Of a stretch of DNA of 64,000 nt, positions 43,439-52,023 are shown one piece after another. Every line of letters begins with the position of its first letter. The first letter of the stretch is position 1. The translations under genes and the position numbers were made by a program. The DNA comes from Nocardia sp. NRRL S-836. Its GTDB lineage: Bacteria; Actinomycetota; Actinomycetes; Mycobacteriales; Pseudonocardiaceae. The notes under the pieces were generated by a model. That model saw nothing but the letters and a program-made list of their open reading frames with translations, searched no databases and was not told the origin of the DNA. The stretch spans positions 1 through 64,000 of the forward strand of contig NZ_LGDY01000069.1 of NCBI RefSeq assembly GCF_001279525.1, in the 5' to 3' direction.

Positions 43439-44806
43439 TCAGGCCCCGCCGTACGGGTTGGCCGCCTTGCGCGCGGCGTAGGTCAGCATCGGCTTGACCT
43501 TCGCCCAGTGGCCGTCCTGGCAGGAGTAGGCGGGCAGGAACCCGGCGCAGTCGCCCTCCCAGTTGCCGATCTCCCAGGTGTAGTGCGGAACGCCGAGCTC
43601 GCCGTAGACCCAGTCGTCGATCGAGCCGCCCGCGGTGTAGAGCAGCTCACCCGGCTGCCCGTACTCCCAGCCGGGCCCGGCGAGCTGCGCCATGTCCCGC
43701 GCCATCGCGCGCAACGGGCCGTCGTTCGGTGACGGCGTCGTCGTGTACCCCCACGGCAGAAGCACGACGTTGAGCGCGCTGTGCATCGTGACGACCATGC
43801 CGCGGGTGTCCGGGTCGGCCGGCGCGGTGTCGCCGGGCGCGCGCTTGTCCGGGTAGAGCGAGCGGAACAACCGCTCCAGTGCCCTGGTCTCCACCTCGGA
43901 GTCGGCCTTCGGGCCGCGGTAGACCTGGCTGCACGGGTCGCTCGACGTGCCGTTGTCGCCCCACTGCGCGCTGAGGTTGCGGTTGAGGTCGATGCCGGCC
44001 TGCGCGTTCGGGTCCTGGGTGGTCGGGCAGTGCCTGGGGCCGTTGGTGTGGTTGGCGTTCTTGCGCTGCAGCTTCGGCGTGTCACCGCCGGACTGGACGA
44101 TCTGCACGCCGTCGGGGTTGCCGATCGGGATGACCCAGACCTCGGTGGTGTCGAGCAGGGCGGTCACCTCGGGGTCGCGGCCGTAGCCGGTGGTGAGGTG
44201 GTCGATCCAGCGCCACGCCAGGTCGCCGGTCGTGATCTCCCGCGCGTGCACCTGCGCGGACACGAGGAACCGGGGTTTGCGCGCGGTCGGCGTGAGCCGG
44301 CAGTCGCCGGGGGTCCTCCTGGTGATGCAGATGGCTTTCAGGTCGTAGCCGCCCGCGCCCTGCGTCTTGCGCCACGAGTCGCCGTAGTCGACGACGGTCG
44401 CGAGCCGCGGGTACCGCCAGCCGGTCTGGTCGAGGTGCGCGTAGTGCGCCTTGATGGTGCGGTAGCCGCCGTAGTACGTCTCGTTGACGCCCGTGCCGCG
44501 GGTGCCGGGCGCGAACCGCGCCGGTGACATCACCTGGTCGACGCTTCCGGCGAAACCGACGTCGGCGAGCCTGCGGTGCACGTCCTGGGTGCCCAGGACG
44601 AACAGGTCGTCGCCGTCGCGTTGTTCGAGCACGTCGAACCCGCGGGCCAGCAGGTCCTGCGCCTTCTGCCCGAGCGGCGCCGGGACGCGGTAGACGTAGG
44701 TCGGCCCGTCGGGCACCGGTTGCGGTGGTGGCGGCGCGGCCACCGACGTTCCGACCAGGAAGGCCACGCTGGCGGCGCCCGCCAGCGCGAGGCTCAGCCG
44801 TTTCAT
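43439..44806 (-). CDS. Secreted M14 zinc carboxypeptidase
   Basis: 455 aa with Sec signal (MKRLSLALAGAASVAFLVGTSVAA). Zinc ligands: VSAQVHAREITTGD (HxxE), and VVTMHSALNVVLLPWGY (third His). Substrate motifs: GIDLNRN (Asn-Arg) and TWEIGNWEGDC (catalytic Glu). A prodomain-like region (about 30-110; FDVLEQRDGDDLFVLGTQDV) precedes. It removes C-terminal residues from peptides outside the cell. ATG at 44806 has AGGAG 7 nt upstream. Transcribed away from the HxlR gene. Confidence 0.9.
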   Translation of the reverse strand: MKRLSLALAGAASVAFLVGTSVAAPPPPQPVPDGPTYVYRVPAPLGQKAQDLLARGFDVLEQRDGDDLFVLGTQDVHRRLADVGFAGSVDQVMSPARFAPGTRGTGVNETYYGGYRTIKAHYAHLDQTGWRYPRLATVVDYGDSWRKTQGAGGYDLKAICITRRTPGDCRLTPTARKPRFLVSAQVHAREITTGDLAWRWIDHLTTGYGRDPEVTALLDTTEVWVIPIGNPDGVQIVQSGGDTPKLQRKNANHTNGPRHCPTTQDPNAQAGIDLNRNLSAQWGDNGTSSDPCSQVYRGPKADSEVETRALERLFRSLYPDKRAPGDTAPADPDTRGMVVTMHSALNVVLLPWGYTTTPSPNDGPLRAMARDMAQLAGPGWEYGQPGELLYTAGGSIDDWVYGELGVPHYTWEIGNWEGDCAGFLPAYSCQDGHWAKVKPMLTYAARKAANPYGGA

Positions 44807-44915
44807 CGCATCTCCTCGGGTGACCGTCGGTGACCAAGCGGCTACCCGACCCTAGCGAGGGTGCGGCCCCGTGACCGCGACTTGGCGCGATCCGGTCCGG
44901 TTCGGAGGTGGTGGA

Positions 44916-45560
44916 TCAGGGACGGGTGAACACCCGCAGGAACGTGTCCAGCAGCTTCTTGGAGCCCTTGAGCTCCACCTGGCCGAGCCGGGCGGCGCGG
45001 ACGATCGCCCGGTAGGACGCCGGTACGTCGTCGGGCACCTCGGCGGTGATGACCAGGTCGGCCGGTTCCGGCGCGGGCCCGATCCCGGAGGTGAGCTTGC
45101 CGTCGGTGACCACCGCGTGCACCACGAGGTCACGGGCGTGCAGCTCGAAGGACGCGGTCAGCCCGGCCGCCTCCTCCTGCCGGAAGTTGGCGCGCAGGTT
45201 CAACGTCGCGCCGTCCGGCGTGACGCGGTCCCCCGGCTGCGGGTCGCCGAGCTGGGTGCTGCCCCAGCGGCCGAGTGCGAGCAGCGCGGGCTCCAGCTCC
45301 TGGCCGAGCGGGGTGAGCGCGTAGACCACGCCGCGCTGCGGCGCCGGTGCGACCTGGCGTTCCACGATGCCCGACTGCTCCAGCTCCTTGAGGCGCGTGG
45401 ACAGCACGTTCGACGGGATGCCCGCGAGCCCTTCCTGCAGGTCGGTGTACCTGCGCGGCCGGATCATGAGGTCGCGGACGACCAGCAGCGCCCACCGCTC
45501 GCCCACCAGCTCCAGGGCGCGGGCGATGCCGCAGTACTGACCGAACTCGCGTCGCTTCAC
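44916..45560 (-). CDS. HxlR-type regulator with SCP2-like domain
   Basis: 214 aa. HxlR winged HTH about 1-100: YCGIARALELVGERWALLVVRDLMIRPRRYTDLQEGLAGI, LSTRLKELEQSGIVERQVAP, YALTPLGQEL. A C-terminal SCP2-sterol-like fold about 125-210 (RQEEAAGLTASFELHARDL, DLVITAEVPDDVPASYRAIVRAARLGQVELKGSKKLLDTFLRVF) probably binds a hydrophobic ligand. It diverges from an MFS exporter. GTG at 45560. Confidence 0.86.
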   Translation of the reverse strand: MKRREFGQYCGIARALELVGERWALLVVRDLMIRPRRYTDLQEGLAGIPSNVLSTRLKELEQSGIVERQVAPAPQRGVVYALTPLGQELEPALLALGRWGSTQLGDPQPGDRVTPDGATLNLRANFRQEEAAGLTASFELHARDLVVHAVVTDGKLTSGIGPAPEPADLVITAEVPDDVPASYRAIVRAARLGQVELKGSKKLLDTFLRVFTRP

Positions 45561-45572
45561 CCACTCACCATA

Positions 45573-45626
45573 GCAAGCTTGCATAAAACATGCTCAGACT
45601 GTTCATAGAAGTTTACTTGCAAAAGT
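45573..45626. promoter_or_regulatory. AT-rich HxlR/MFS operator region
   Basis: An AT-rich divergent promoter stretch with three short palindromes: GCAAGCTTGC (45573-45582), GCAT-AAAAC-ATGC (45581-45593) and ACTT-GCAA-AAGT (45615-45626). They are the likely sites for HxlR control of itself and the exporter. Confidence 0.55.
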
Positions 45627-45653
45627 GAAGTAGACGCGGCTACCTTCGCCACC

Positions 45654-46901
45654 ATGACCGCTGTCCAGGAAGACCAGACGCTGACCGGATCCCCCTCGCC
45701 CCGCCGCAGATCCACGCCGTGGCCCACCGTGAGCAGGTCCACGGGCTTCGCGGGCATCTCGGCGGCGATGGTCGCGGTGCTCGTCGCGGCGGGCGCGCCC
45801 ACGCCGCTGCTGCCGATCTACCAGGCGCGCTGGGGCTTCCCCGCGTGGCAGCTGACCCTGGCGTTCGGCATCTACGCCTTCTCGCTGCTGGTCGCGATGC
45901 TGGTGATCGGGTCGCTGTCGGACCACGTCGGCCGCCGCCCGCTGATGATCGCCGCCCTCGCGCTCGAACTGGTCGCGATGCTGACGTTCCTGTTCTCGCC
46001 GTCGATCGGCTGGCTGGTCGTCGCCCGGCTGGTGCAGGGCGTCGCCACCGGCGCCGCGTCGAGCTCGCTCAGCGCCGCCGTCGTCGAGCTGGCGCCCGCG
46101 CACCGCAAGAAGCTCGGCGCGATGATGACCAGCCTCGCCCCGCTGGCCGGCCTGGGCATCGGCGCGCTGTTCTCCGGCCTGCTCGCGCAGTTCGCGTCCG
46201 ACGCGGCGTTCGAGGTGTGGCTGGTGCTGACCGTGGTCATGGCGCTGGGCACGCTTTTCACGCTGGTCACCCCCGAGACCGCGACCCGCAAGCCCGGCGC
46301 GCTGGCGTCGCTGCGGCCGCGGCTGTCGCTGCCCGTCCAGGTCCGCGGGCTGTACCTGGCCGCACTGCCCGGCATCGTCAGCTCGTTCCTGATGATGACG
46401 CTGTTCATGGGCCTGGTGCCGGTCGTGCTGGTGGCCGTGTTCGCCGTGCACAGCCCCTTCCTCGGGGCGCTGGCCGCGTTCGTGACGTTCGCCGCCGCGA
46501 CCGGCGCCGCCGCGTTCACCTCCGCGGTGCGCCCGCACCTCCTGCGGACGCTGGGCACGAGCTCGCTCACCTTCGGCGCGGTCCTGTTCGTGGCCGCCAT
46601 CGGCGCGCACGCGTTGCCGCTGCTCTGGGCCGCCGCGCTGTTCTCCGGACTCGGCCTGGGCGCGTCGTTCTCCGGCACCACCCGCGGCCTCGTCCCCGAG
46701 GTCGAACCGCACCAGCGCGCCGGTCTCTTCACCGCGATCTACGTCGCCGGCTACGTGGCGATGGGCGTCTCCGCGGTCGTCGCGGGCCTGGTCGTCGGCC
46801 TCGTCGGCGTCGCCATGACGGCGATCGGCTTCGGTGTCGTCATGGCCGTGACCGCGTTGCTCGGCGTGATCACCACCGCCTCCCCCGGGCACCGCAGGTG
46901 A
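45654..46901 (+). CDS. MFS drug/metabolite exporter
   Basis: 415 aa with 12 hydrophobic segments. LVIGSLSDHVGRRPLMI is the MFS loop 2-3 motif; the start of span 5 (LGAMMTSLAPLAGLGIGALFSGLL) is typical of DHA1 drug:H+ antiporters. Probably exports a hydrophobic or toxic compound and is derepressed by the divergent HxlR protein. ATG at 45654. Confidence 0.87.
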   Translation: MTAVQEDQTLTGSPSPRRRSTPWPTVSRSTGFAGISAAMVAVLVAAGAPTPLLPIYQARWGFPAWQLTLAFGIYAFSLLVAMLVIGSLSDHVGRRPLMIAALALELVAMLTFLFSPSIGWLVVARLVQGVATGAASSSLSAAVVELAPAHRKKLGAMMTSLAPLAGLGIGALFSGLLAQFASDAAFEVWLVLTVVMALGTLFTLVTPETATRKPGALASLRPRLSLPVQVRGLYLAALPGIVSSFLMMTLFMGLVPVVLVAVFAVHSPFLGALAAFVTFAAATGAAAFTSAVRPHLLRTLGTSSLTFGAVLFVAAIGAHALPLLWAAALFSGLGLGASFSGTTRGLVPEVEPHQRAGLFTAIYVAGYVAMGVSAVVAGLVVGLVGVAMTAIGFGVVMAVTALLGVITTASPGHRR

Positions 46902-46937
46902 CGTGCGGTGCTCGCCGCGAACGGCGGCGAACACCCG

Positions 46938-46968
46938 CCCCGGTGTGACCGCGCGGGCCACACCGGGG
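46938..46968. terminator. Bidirectional terminator between MFS and LLM genes
   Basis: CCCCGGTGTG (46938-46947) and CACACCGGGG (46959-46968) form a perfect 10-bp stem with an 11-nt loop between converging stops. Confidence 0.75.
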
Positions 46969-46977
46969 TGCCGGGAC

Positions 46978-48141
46978 TCAGCCCCGGTCGAACTCCGGGA
47001 TCAGCTCGCCGATCAGCCGGATGCTCGTCATCACCTCGTCCGCCCCGATCGGCCCGATCTGCTGCAGGCACATCAACCGGTCGATCCCGAGGTCCGCGTA
47101 CTGGCGCAGCTTCTTGCGGCACGTGTCCGGACTGCCCACGATCAGCGACTGCTGCGCCGACAGCACCTCGAACAGCTCGTCCTCCGGCACGTCCTCGCCC
47201 TGCAGGACCCGCCCGATCACGAGCTGCGCCTCCGTCGGCGCCGCGTCCGCCTCGGCACGCAGGAACTCGCCGGTGAGACCACCGTCGCCGGCCGCGAGGA
47301 TGTCCTGGTGGCGCTGCATGGTCGCCGCGAACTCGGCCGCGGCGTTGAAGAAGCGCAGCGCCGTGACGGTGTACCAGGCGGCGGCCGCGGCAGCGCCGTT
47401 GCGCATCGCCTGCTCGCCGGTCTCCGCGCAGTGCACGAAGGTGAAGTACGCGACCTGGTTGTTGACGAACTCCCCGACCGGCGAGGTGCACTCGGCCGCG
47501 GCGGCGCGGTAGAGCTCGATCATGCGGGCCACCCGGTCGATGGACTCCCAGATCGTCGTGCCGAGCACGCCGACACCGCGGCGACCGGCCTCCTCGAACG
47601 ACGTCGGGGACGCGGCGGCCTGCCACAGCGGCGGGTGCGGCGACTGCAGCGGCTTCGGGACGATCGAGACGTCGGAGACCTCGTAGTGCGGGCCGCTGTG
47701 GGAAAAGCGGTCGGTCGTCCACATCTTCGGCACCATCTCGAACGCCTCCGCGGTCTGGGCGCGGGCGTCGGCGGGGTCGATGCCGAACAGGTTCCACTCG
47801 GGGATGGTGGAGCGGGTCATCCCCAGCTCGACCCGGCCGCCGCTGAGGTGGTCGAGGGTGGCGGCACGCTCGGCGACGCGGATCGGGTGGTTGAACCGGC
47901 CCGGCGCGAGGACGGCCGCGTGACCGAGCCGGATGCGGGAGGTCTGCTGCGACAGGGCGGCCAGCATCAGTTCCGGCGCCGAGGACAGGCTGAACTCCCC
48001 CGCCCCGTGGTGCTCGACCTGCCACCAGCACCCGTAGCCGAGCTCGTCGGCCAGGCGCGCCTGGTCGAGGGCCTGGCGGAAGCGGAACTGCTCGGGGGCC
48101 GGGCCGGGGTTCTGGATCTCGTTGAACAGGTCGATCTTCAT
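46978..48141 (-). CDS. LLM-class F420/FMN-dependent oxidoreductase
   Basis: 387 aa luciferase-like alpha/beta barrel: KIDLFNEIQNP, WWQVEHHGAGEFSLSSAPELMLAALSQQTSRIRLGHAAVLAPG, HPIRVAERAATLDHLSGGRVELG, PHPPLWQAAASPTSFEEAGRRGVGV, SAQQSLIVGSPDTCRKKLRQY. Uses reduced FMN or F420; substrate unknown. ATG at 48141 has GAGG seven bases upstream; the GTG at 48147 is less well placed. Confidence 0.87.
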   Translation of the reverse strand: MKIDLFNEIQNPGPAPEQFRFRQALDQARLADELGYGCWWQVEHHGAGEFSLSSAPELMLAALSQQTSRIRLGHAAVLAPGRFNHPIRVAERAATLDHLSGGRVELGMTRSTIPEWNLFGIDPADARAQTAEAFEMVPKMWTTDRFSHSGPHYEVSDVSIVPKPLQSPHPPLWQAAASPTSFEEAGRRGVGVLGTTIWESIDRVARMIELYRAAAAECTSPVGEFVNNQVAYFTFVHCAETGEQAMRNGAAAAAAWYTVTALRFFNAAAEFAATMQRHQDILAAGDGGLTGEFLRAEADAAPTEAQLVIGRVLQGEDVPEDELFEVLSAQQSLIVGSPDTCRKKLRQYADLGIDRLMCLQQIGPIGADEVMTSIRLIGELIPEFDRG

Positions 48142-48492
48142 CGGCACACCTCACGTCGTGCGGACACCAAGGCTGATGTCTCCGCGGGCGACCGAGTCGT
48201 TACGTCGGCAATACAAGCACCGCGCCGGGGAATTAATCTCGACCTGCACTGAAGTTATTGAGTGATTTGAACCGCCGTCTGCCGGCATCACCGTTCACAG
48301 TGACCGCGACACCGCTGGTCACGAGCGTCCGCTCGTTCACCGTGAAATTACCGGTCGACCGCTGTGGCAGAGCCAGGAAAGGGCTTTCACGTGGCCGAAC
48401 GGCCGTCCGGTCGCGCGGCGGGACGGAGATCGACACCTCAGCGCCAGGCCGGTGATCTGTCCGTCGTCACAACCGCGTGCGATTCTGGCGAC
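48142..48492. promoter_or_regulatory. 351-bp gap upstream of LLM and response regulator genes
   Basis: This holds the divergent promoters of the LLM gene (minus) and the response regulator (plus). It is noticeably less GC-rich around 48200-48260. It contains CGTTCACAGTGA (48292-48303) and CGTTCACCGTGA (48334-48345), 42 bp apart, each a TTCAC-N-GTGA palindrome, candidate regulator sites. Two short opposing ORFs there look like chance. Confidence 0.4.
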
Positions 48493-49182
48493 GTGCGGGA
48501 AAACTCCAGGTCGGGACAGGCACACGCGTTCCGGCTGCTGCTCGTCGACGACGACCGGGAGCTGGTCGAACTGCTCTCCGCCGTGCTGCGGGCCGAAGGG
48601 TATGCCGTGGACGTCGCGCTGGACGGGCAACGGGGCCTGCACCTCGCGCTCACCCGGCCCTACGACGTGGTGGTCGTCGACCGCGGCCTGCCGGTGATCG
48701 ACGGCCTGGACCTGGTGGCACGGCTGCGTTCCCGGTCCGTCCGCACGCTCGCGCTGATGCTCACCGCGATGGGCGGGGTGGACGACCGGATCGACGGCCT
48801 GGACGCCGGCGCCGACGACTACCTCGTGAAACCGTTCGACCTGGGCGAGCTGATCGCACGCCTGCGAGCGTTGTGCCGCCGTGCGGCGGAACTGGCCGCG
48901 GTGCTGCGCATCGGCTCCGGCCAGCTCGACCTCCAGCAGCACGAGGTGGTGCTGCCCGACGGCGAACGCGTTCCGCTCACCACCAGGGAGTTCGCGCTGC
49001 TGCGGGCACTGGCCACGCATCCGGAGACGGTGCACACGCGCTCGGCGTTGCGGCGGACGGTCTTCCACGACGCGCCATCACCATCCATTGTGGACACTTA
49101 CGTGCACTACCTGCGCAGCAAGGTGGGGCGCTCGGTGGTGCGAACGGTCCAGGGGGTCGGCTACCGGTTGGGGGCCCTGTGA
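48493..49182 (+). CDS. OmpR/PhoB-type response regulator
   Basis: 229 aa. Receiver about 13-128: LLLVDDDRELVELL (acidic pair), D63 in VVVVDRGLP as phosphoacceptor, K113 in DDYLVKPFDL. Winged-helix DNA-binding domain about 145-229: VVLPDGERVPLTTREFALLRALATH, IVDTYVHYLRSKVG, VRTVQGVGYRLGAL. GTG at 48493. GTGA overlap with the kinase gene. Confidence 0.92.
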   Translation: MRENSRSGQAHAFRLLLVDDDRELVELLSAVLRAEGYAVDVALDGQRGLHLALTRPYDVVVVDRGLPVIDGLDLVARLRSRSVRTLALMLTAMGGVDDRIDGLDAGADDYLVKPFDLGELIARLRALCRRAAELAAVLRIGSGQLDLQQHEVVLPDGERVPLTTREFALLRALATHPETVHTRSALRRTVFHDAPSPSIVDTYVHYLRSKVGRSVVRTVQGVGYRLGAL

Positions 49183-50432
49183 GGGCGTGGGCCGAGGCGG
49201 AACGGACCGAGCTGCGCCGGGCACGGCTGCGGATCAGCCTGCTGGTGGGTGTGGCGCTCACGCTGATGATCGCCTTCGTCGGCGGCATCGCGTACTCCGT
49301 GATGGCACAGGCGCAGCAGTCTCTGGTGAGCCGGGAGCTCCGGTACAACGTCAGGTTCGGCGTCCCCGGCACCGCGCCCCGGTGCGCCTGGGTGTTCTCG
49401 CTGCGCGACGGTGTCCTGGACGTGGGCCTGCTGGACGTCCCGCGCGGCTTCCCGGTGAACGACGACATCGCGGCCGTCCGCACGTCCGGCTCGACGATCG
49501 AACGTTCCGTGGTGGCCAACGACACCGAGTACCTCGTGCTCACCCAGCCCGGCCCCGACGGCGCGACCGTCCAGGCCGTGTTCGACACGCGGTACCAGCT
49601 CGCCGACCGGCGGCACCTGTTGCGGGCCCTGGGAATCGCGCAGGTGTGCGGCCTGCTCGCCGCGGCCCTGGTCGGCCTGGGCGTGAGCCGCCGCACCGTG
49701 GCACCGCTCGCCGAAGCCCTGGCACGCCAACGCCGGTTCGTCACCGACGCGAGCCACGAGCTGCGCACCCCGATCGCACGGGCGTACACGCGCGCACAGG
49801 TGCTGGTCCGCCTGGCCGCGGCCGCCGACCTGCCCGGCGACCACCGCGACAGCCTGGACGAGCTGGCCAGGTCGATCCGCGGCCTCGGCGACGTCGTCGA
49901 CGACCTGCTGCTGTCCGCGCGGCTGAGCCGCGAGCTCGACGGCCGCCCGGTGGAGCTCGCCGAGATCGCGGCCGCGGCGGTCTCCGGTGAGGCCGACCGC
50001 GCCGCCGAACGCCGGATCGCGCTGGGCTTCGAACACCCGGCGGGACCGGTGGTCGTGGTCGGCGTGGAGACGGCGTTGCGGCGTGCGGTGGACGAGCTGC
50101 TGGCCAACGCGGTGCGGCACACGCCGGAGGGCGGGCGGATCGACGTGCGGGTCGGCTCGCGGGCCGGGTACGCCGCCGTGGAGGTCGCCGACACCGGGAA
50201 GGGGTTCGACCCGGCCATGGGCGAGCGGCTCTTCGAACGGTTCCAGCACGGGGCGGGCGAGAAGCGGTTCGGGCTCGGCCTCGCGCTGGTGCGGGAGATC
50301 GTGACGAGCCACGGGGGTGCGGTGGAAGCCGTCGGGCATCCGGGGCGCGGGGCGCGGTTCACGTTGCTGCTGCCGATGGCCGGACAGCAGCCTCGGGAGG
50401 TCGCGACGCAGGCGGTGACCGCGTGCCCGTGA
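49179..50432 (+). CDS. Sensor histidine kinase
   Basis: 417 aa. Two membrane segments (about 17-41 and 137-158) flank an extracytoplasmic domain of about 95 residues. HisKA: RRFVTDASHELRTPIARAYTRA. ATPase: DELLANAVRHTPEGGRIDV (N box), VEVADTGKGFDP (G1), RFGLGLALVREIVTSHGG (G2). It senses an unknown external cue and phosphorylates the response regulator. It ends 23 bp before the ammonia-lyase stop, so the pair may or may not control that cluster. Confidence 0.92.
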   Translation: MRAWAEAERTELRRARLRISLLVGVALTLMIAFVGGIAYSVMAQAQQSLVSRELRYNVRFGVPGTAPRCAWVFSLRDGVLDVGLLDVPRGFPVNDDIAAVRTSGSTIERSVVANDTEYLVLTQPGPDGATVQAVFDTRYQLADRRHLLRALGIAQVCGLLAAALVGLGVSRRTVAPLAEALARQRRFVTDASHELRTPIARAYTRAQVLVRLAAAADLPGDHRDSLDELARSIRGLGDVVDDLLLSARLSRELDGRPVELAEIAAAAVSGEADRAAERRIALGFEHPAGPVVVVGVETALRRAVDELLANAVRHTPEGGRIDVRVGSRAGYAAVEVADTGKGFDPAMGERLFERFQHGAGEKRFGLGLALVREIVTSHGGAVEAVGHPGRGARFTLLLPMAGQQPREVATQAVTACP

Positions 50433-50454
50433 CGCTGCACGGGCCGGTGCCGGC

Positions 50455-51960
50455 TCACCGCACCTGACGATCCCAGCTCGTCACCACCTCCCCCGCCACC
50501 CGCACGTCCTCGTCCAGCGGCCGGTCCGGATCCACCGGCTCGATCGCCGCGACGAGCGCGTCCAGCAGCTCCGCGCACCGGGGCGCGGTCGGCCGCCGTC
50601 CGCCCACGTGCACCGCCTGCCGCAGTCCCAAAGCCAGCGATCCGCACAGCAGCCGCAACAGCTCGGCGAGGTCGTACGCGCGCAAGGCGGCCTGGGTGCC
50701 GAACGGCACCACGTCCTGGTTGTGCAGGTTCGTCGGCAGACTTTGCGTGCTGGCCGGCACGGCGCAACGGCGCATTTCCGCGACGAACGCCGTGGTCGCC
50801 AGCTGCACGCCCTGCAGTCCGTGCTGCTGGCCCGGTCCCGCGGCCAGCATCGGTGGCAGGCCGGTGTTGCGTGCCGGGTCGACCAGCAGGTCCAGCTGCC
50901 GTTCGGCGAGGTTGCCCAGCGAGGTGGTCACCATGGCGAGCAGGTCGCCGGCGAACGCGGCGGGCTGGCCGAAGAAGTTGCCGCCGTGGGCCACGAGGTC
51001 GTCGCCGGGGAAGAACAACGGGTTGTCGCTCACCCCGGACAGGTCCGCGGCCACCACGCCGTCCACGTACCGCAGCGCGTCCTCGCAGGCGCCGAGCAGC
51101 TGTGGCGAGCACCGGATGCTGTACGGCTCCTGCAACGGGCGGTCGCCGCTGGGCCGAGTGCCGTCCAGAAGTACGCGCATGTGGTCGGCGACCACGCGGG
51201 CGCCTCCGTGGCCGTAGGCGGCGATCAGCCGTGGGTCCAGAAAACCCGGGTCGGCACCGAGAACGTCCGTCAGCAGACAGGTCAGGTCCTGCACGGCGCG
51301 GTGTGACGCGCGCACGGACGACAACGCCAGCGAGAGCGCCGCCGTCGTGACCGAGGTGCCGTTCACCAGGGCCAAGGCGTCGCGTCCGTCCAGCGACAAC
51401 GGCGTCAGGCCGGCCGACGCCAGCGCCTCCGCCGCGGGCAGGCGGGCGCCGTCCAGATAGGCGAATCCCCTGCCGCGCAACGCCTGTGCCGCGTAGGCCA
51501 GCGGGATCAGGTCACCGCTCGCGCCCACCGAGCCGAAGCGGGGCACCGCGGGCACGAACCTCGAGGCGAACATCGCGGACAGGCCGTCGACCACGTGCGC
51601 CGACACGCCGGACAGGCCCTGGGCCAGCGACCACGTCCGCACCAGCAGGGCGGCGCGCACGACGTCCGGCGGGAGGTCCGGTCCTTGGCCCGCGCCGAGG
51701 TGTGCGAGGGTGTTGTCGCACTGGTCGGCCTCGGAGGCGCGGCCCGCGAAGCCCACGAGAGCGCCGAATCCGGTCTTGGCGCCGTAGACGGGGCGGTCGT
51801 CGTCGGCGAGAACGCTGCGGAGGTGGTCGCGGCCCTCCTGGAGACGGGTGGCGACGGCGGGGCCGGCGAGCACCTCCAGGGGTGCGGCCGCGCGGAGGAG
51901 GTGCTCGCCGGTCAGCGGTGCGCCGAGGTCCACGGTGGTGCGGGAAGCGGTCGTGGTCAC
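50455..51960 (-). CDS. MIO-type aromatic/histidine ammonia-lyase
   Basis: 501 aa. The Ala-Ser-Gly of FGSVGASGDLIPLAYAAQAL (residues 147-149) self-condenses to the MIO electrophile. YGAKTGFGAL (active-site Tyr loop), LALVNGTSVTTAAL and SDNPLFFPGDDLVAHGGNFFGQP are family hallmarks. It deaminates an aromatic amino acid (His to urocanate, Phe to cinnamate, or Tyr to coumarate). The specificity segment reads NTLAHLGAGQG, with Ala-His where true HALs have Ser-His, so I cannot choose among them. It is shorter than aminomutases. No hutU/hutI nearby, and it diverges from a tailoring operon over a shared palindrome, so a biosynthetic role is likelier than His catabolism. GTG at 51960. Confidence 0.88.
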   Translation of the reverse strand: MTTTASRTTVDLGAPLTGEHLLRAAAPLEVLAGPAVATRLQEGRDHLRSVLADDDRPVYGAKTGFGALVGFAGRASEADQCDNTLAHLGAGQGPDLPPDVVRAALLVRTWSLAQGLSGVSAHVVDGLSAMFASRFVPAVPRFGSVGASGDLIPLAYAAQALRGRGFAYLDGARLPAAEALASAGLTPLSLDGRDALALVNGTSVTTAALSLALSSVRASHRAVQDLTCLLTDVLGADPGFLDPRLIAAYGHGGARVVADHMRVLLDGTRPSGDRPLQEPYSIRCSPQLLGACEDALRYVDGVVAADLSGVSDNPLFFPGDDLVAHGGNFFGQPAAFAGDLLAMVTTSLGNLAERQLDLLVDPARNTGLPPMLAAGPGQQHGLQGVQLATTAFVAEMRRCAVPASTQSLPTNLHNQDVVPFGTQAALRAYDLAELLRLLCGSLALGLRQAVHVGGRRPTAPRCAELLDALVAAIEPVDPDRPLDEDVRVAGEVVTSWDRQVR

Positions 51961-51980
51961 CCCCGGAAAGGTAGGCAGTC

Positions 51981-52002
51981 GATCTCAGAGAGTTCTGAGA
52001 TC
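51981..52002. promoter_or_regulatory. Perfect 22-bp palindrome between ammonia-lyase and monooxygenase operon
   Basis: GATCTCAGA (51981-51989), GAGT, TCTGAGATC (51994-52002): perfect 9-bp arms in a 63-bp divergent promoter gap. A single repressor dimer there could control both directions together. No dedicated regulator gene is adjacent apart from the two-component pair. Confidence 0.78.
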
Positions 52003-52023
52003 ACGTGGGTAGCTTCCTCGGCC

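Noticed and set aside
48233..48455. Small ORFs on both strands upstream of the response regulator
   Set aside because: No ribosome binding site, no family resemblance, and they overlap each other in the promoter gap.
50455..51960. Histidine catabolism hutH
   Set aside because: No hutU, hutI or hutF nearby, and shared palindromic promoter with an oxygenase operon; specificity left open.
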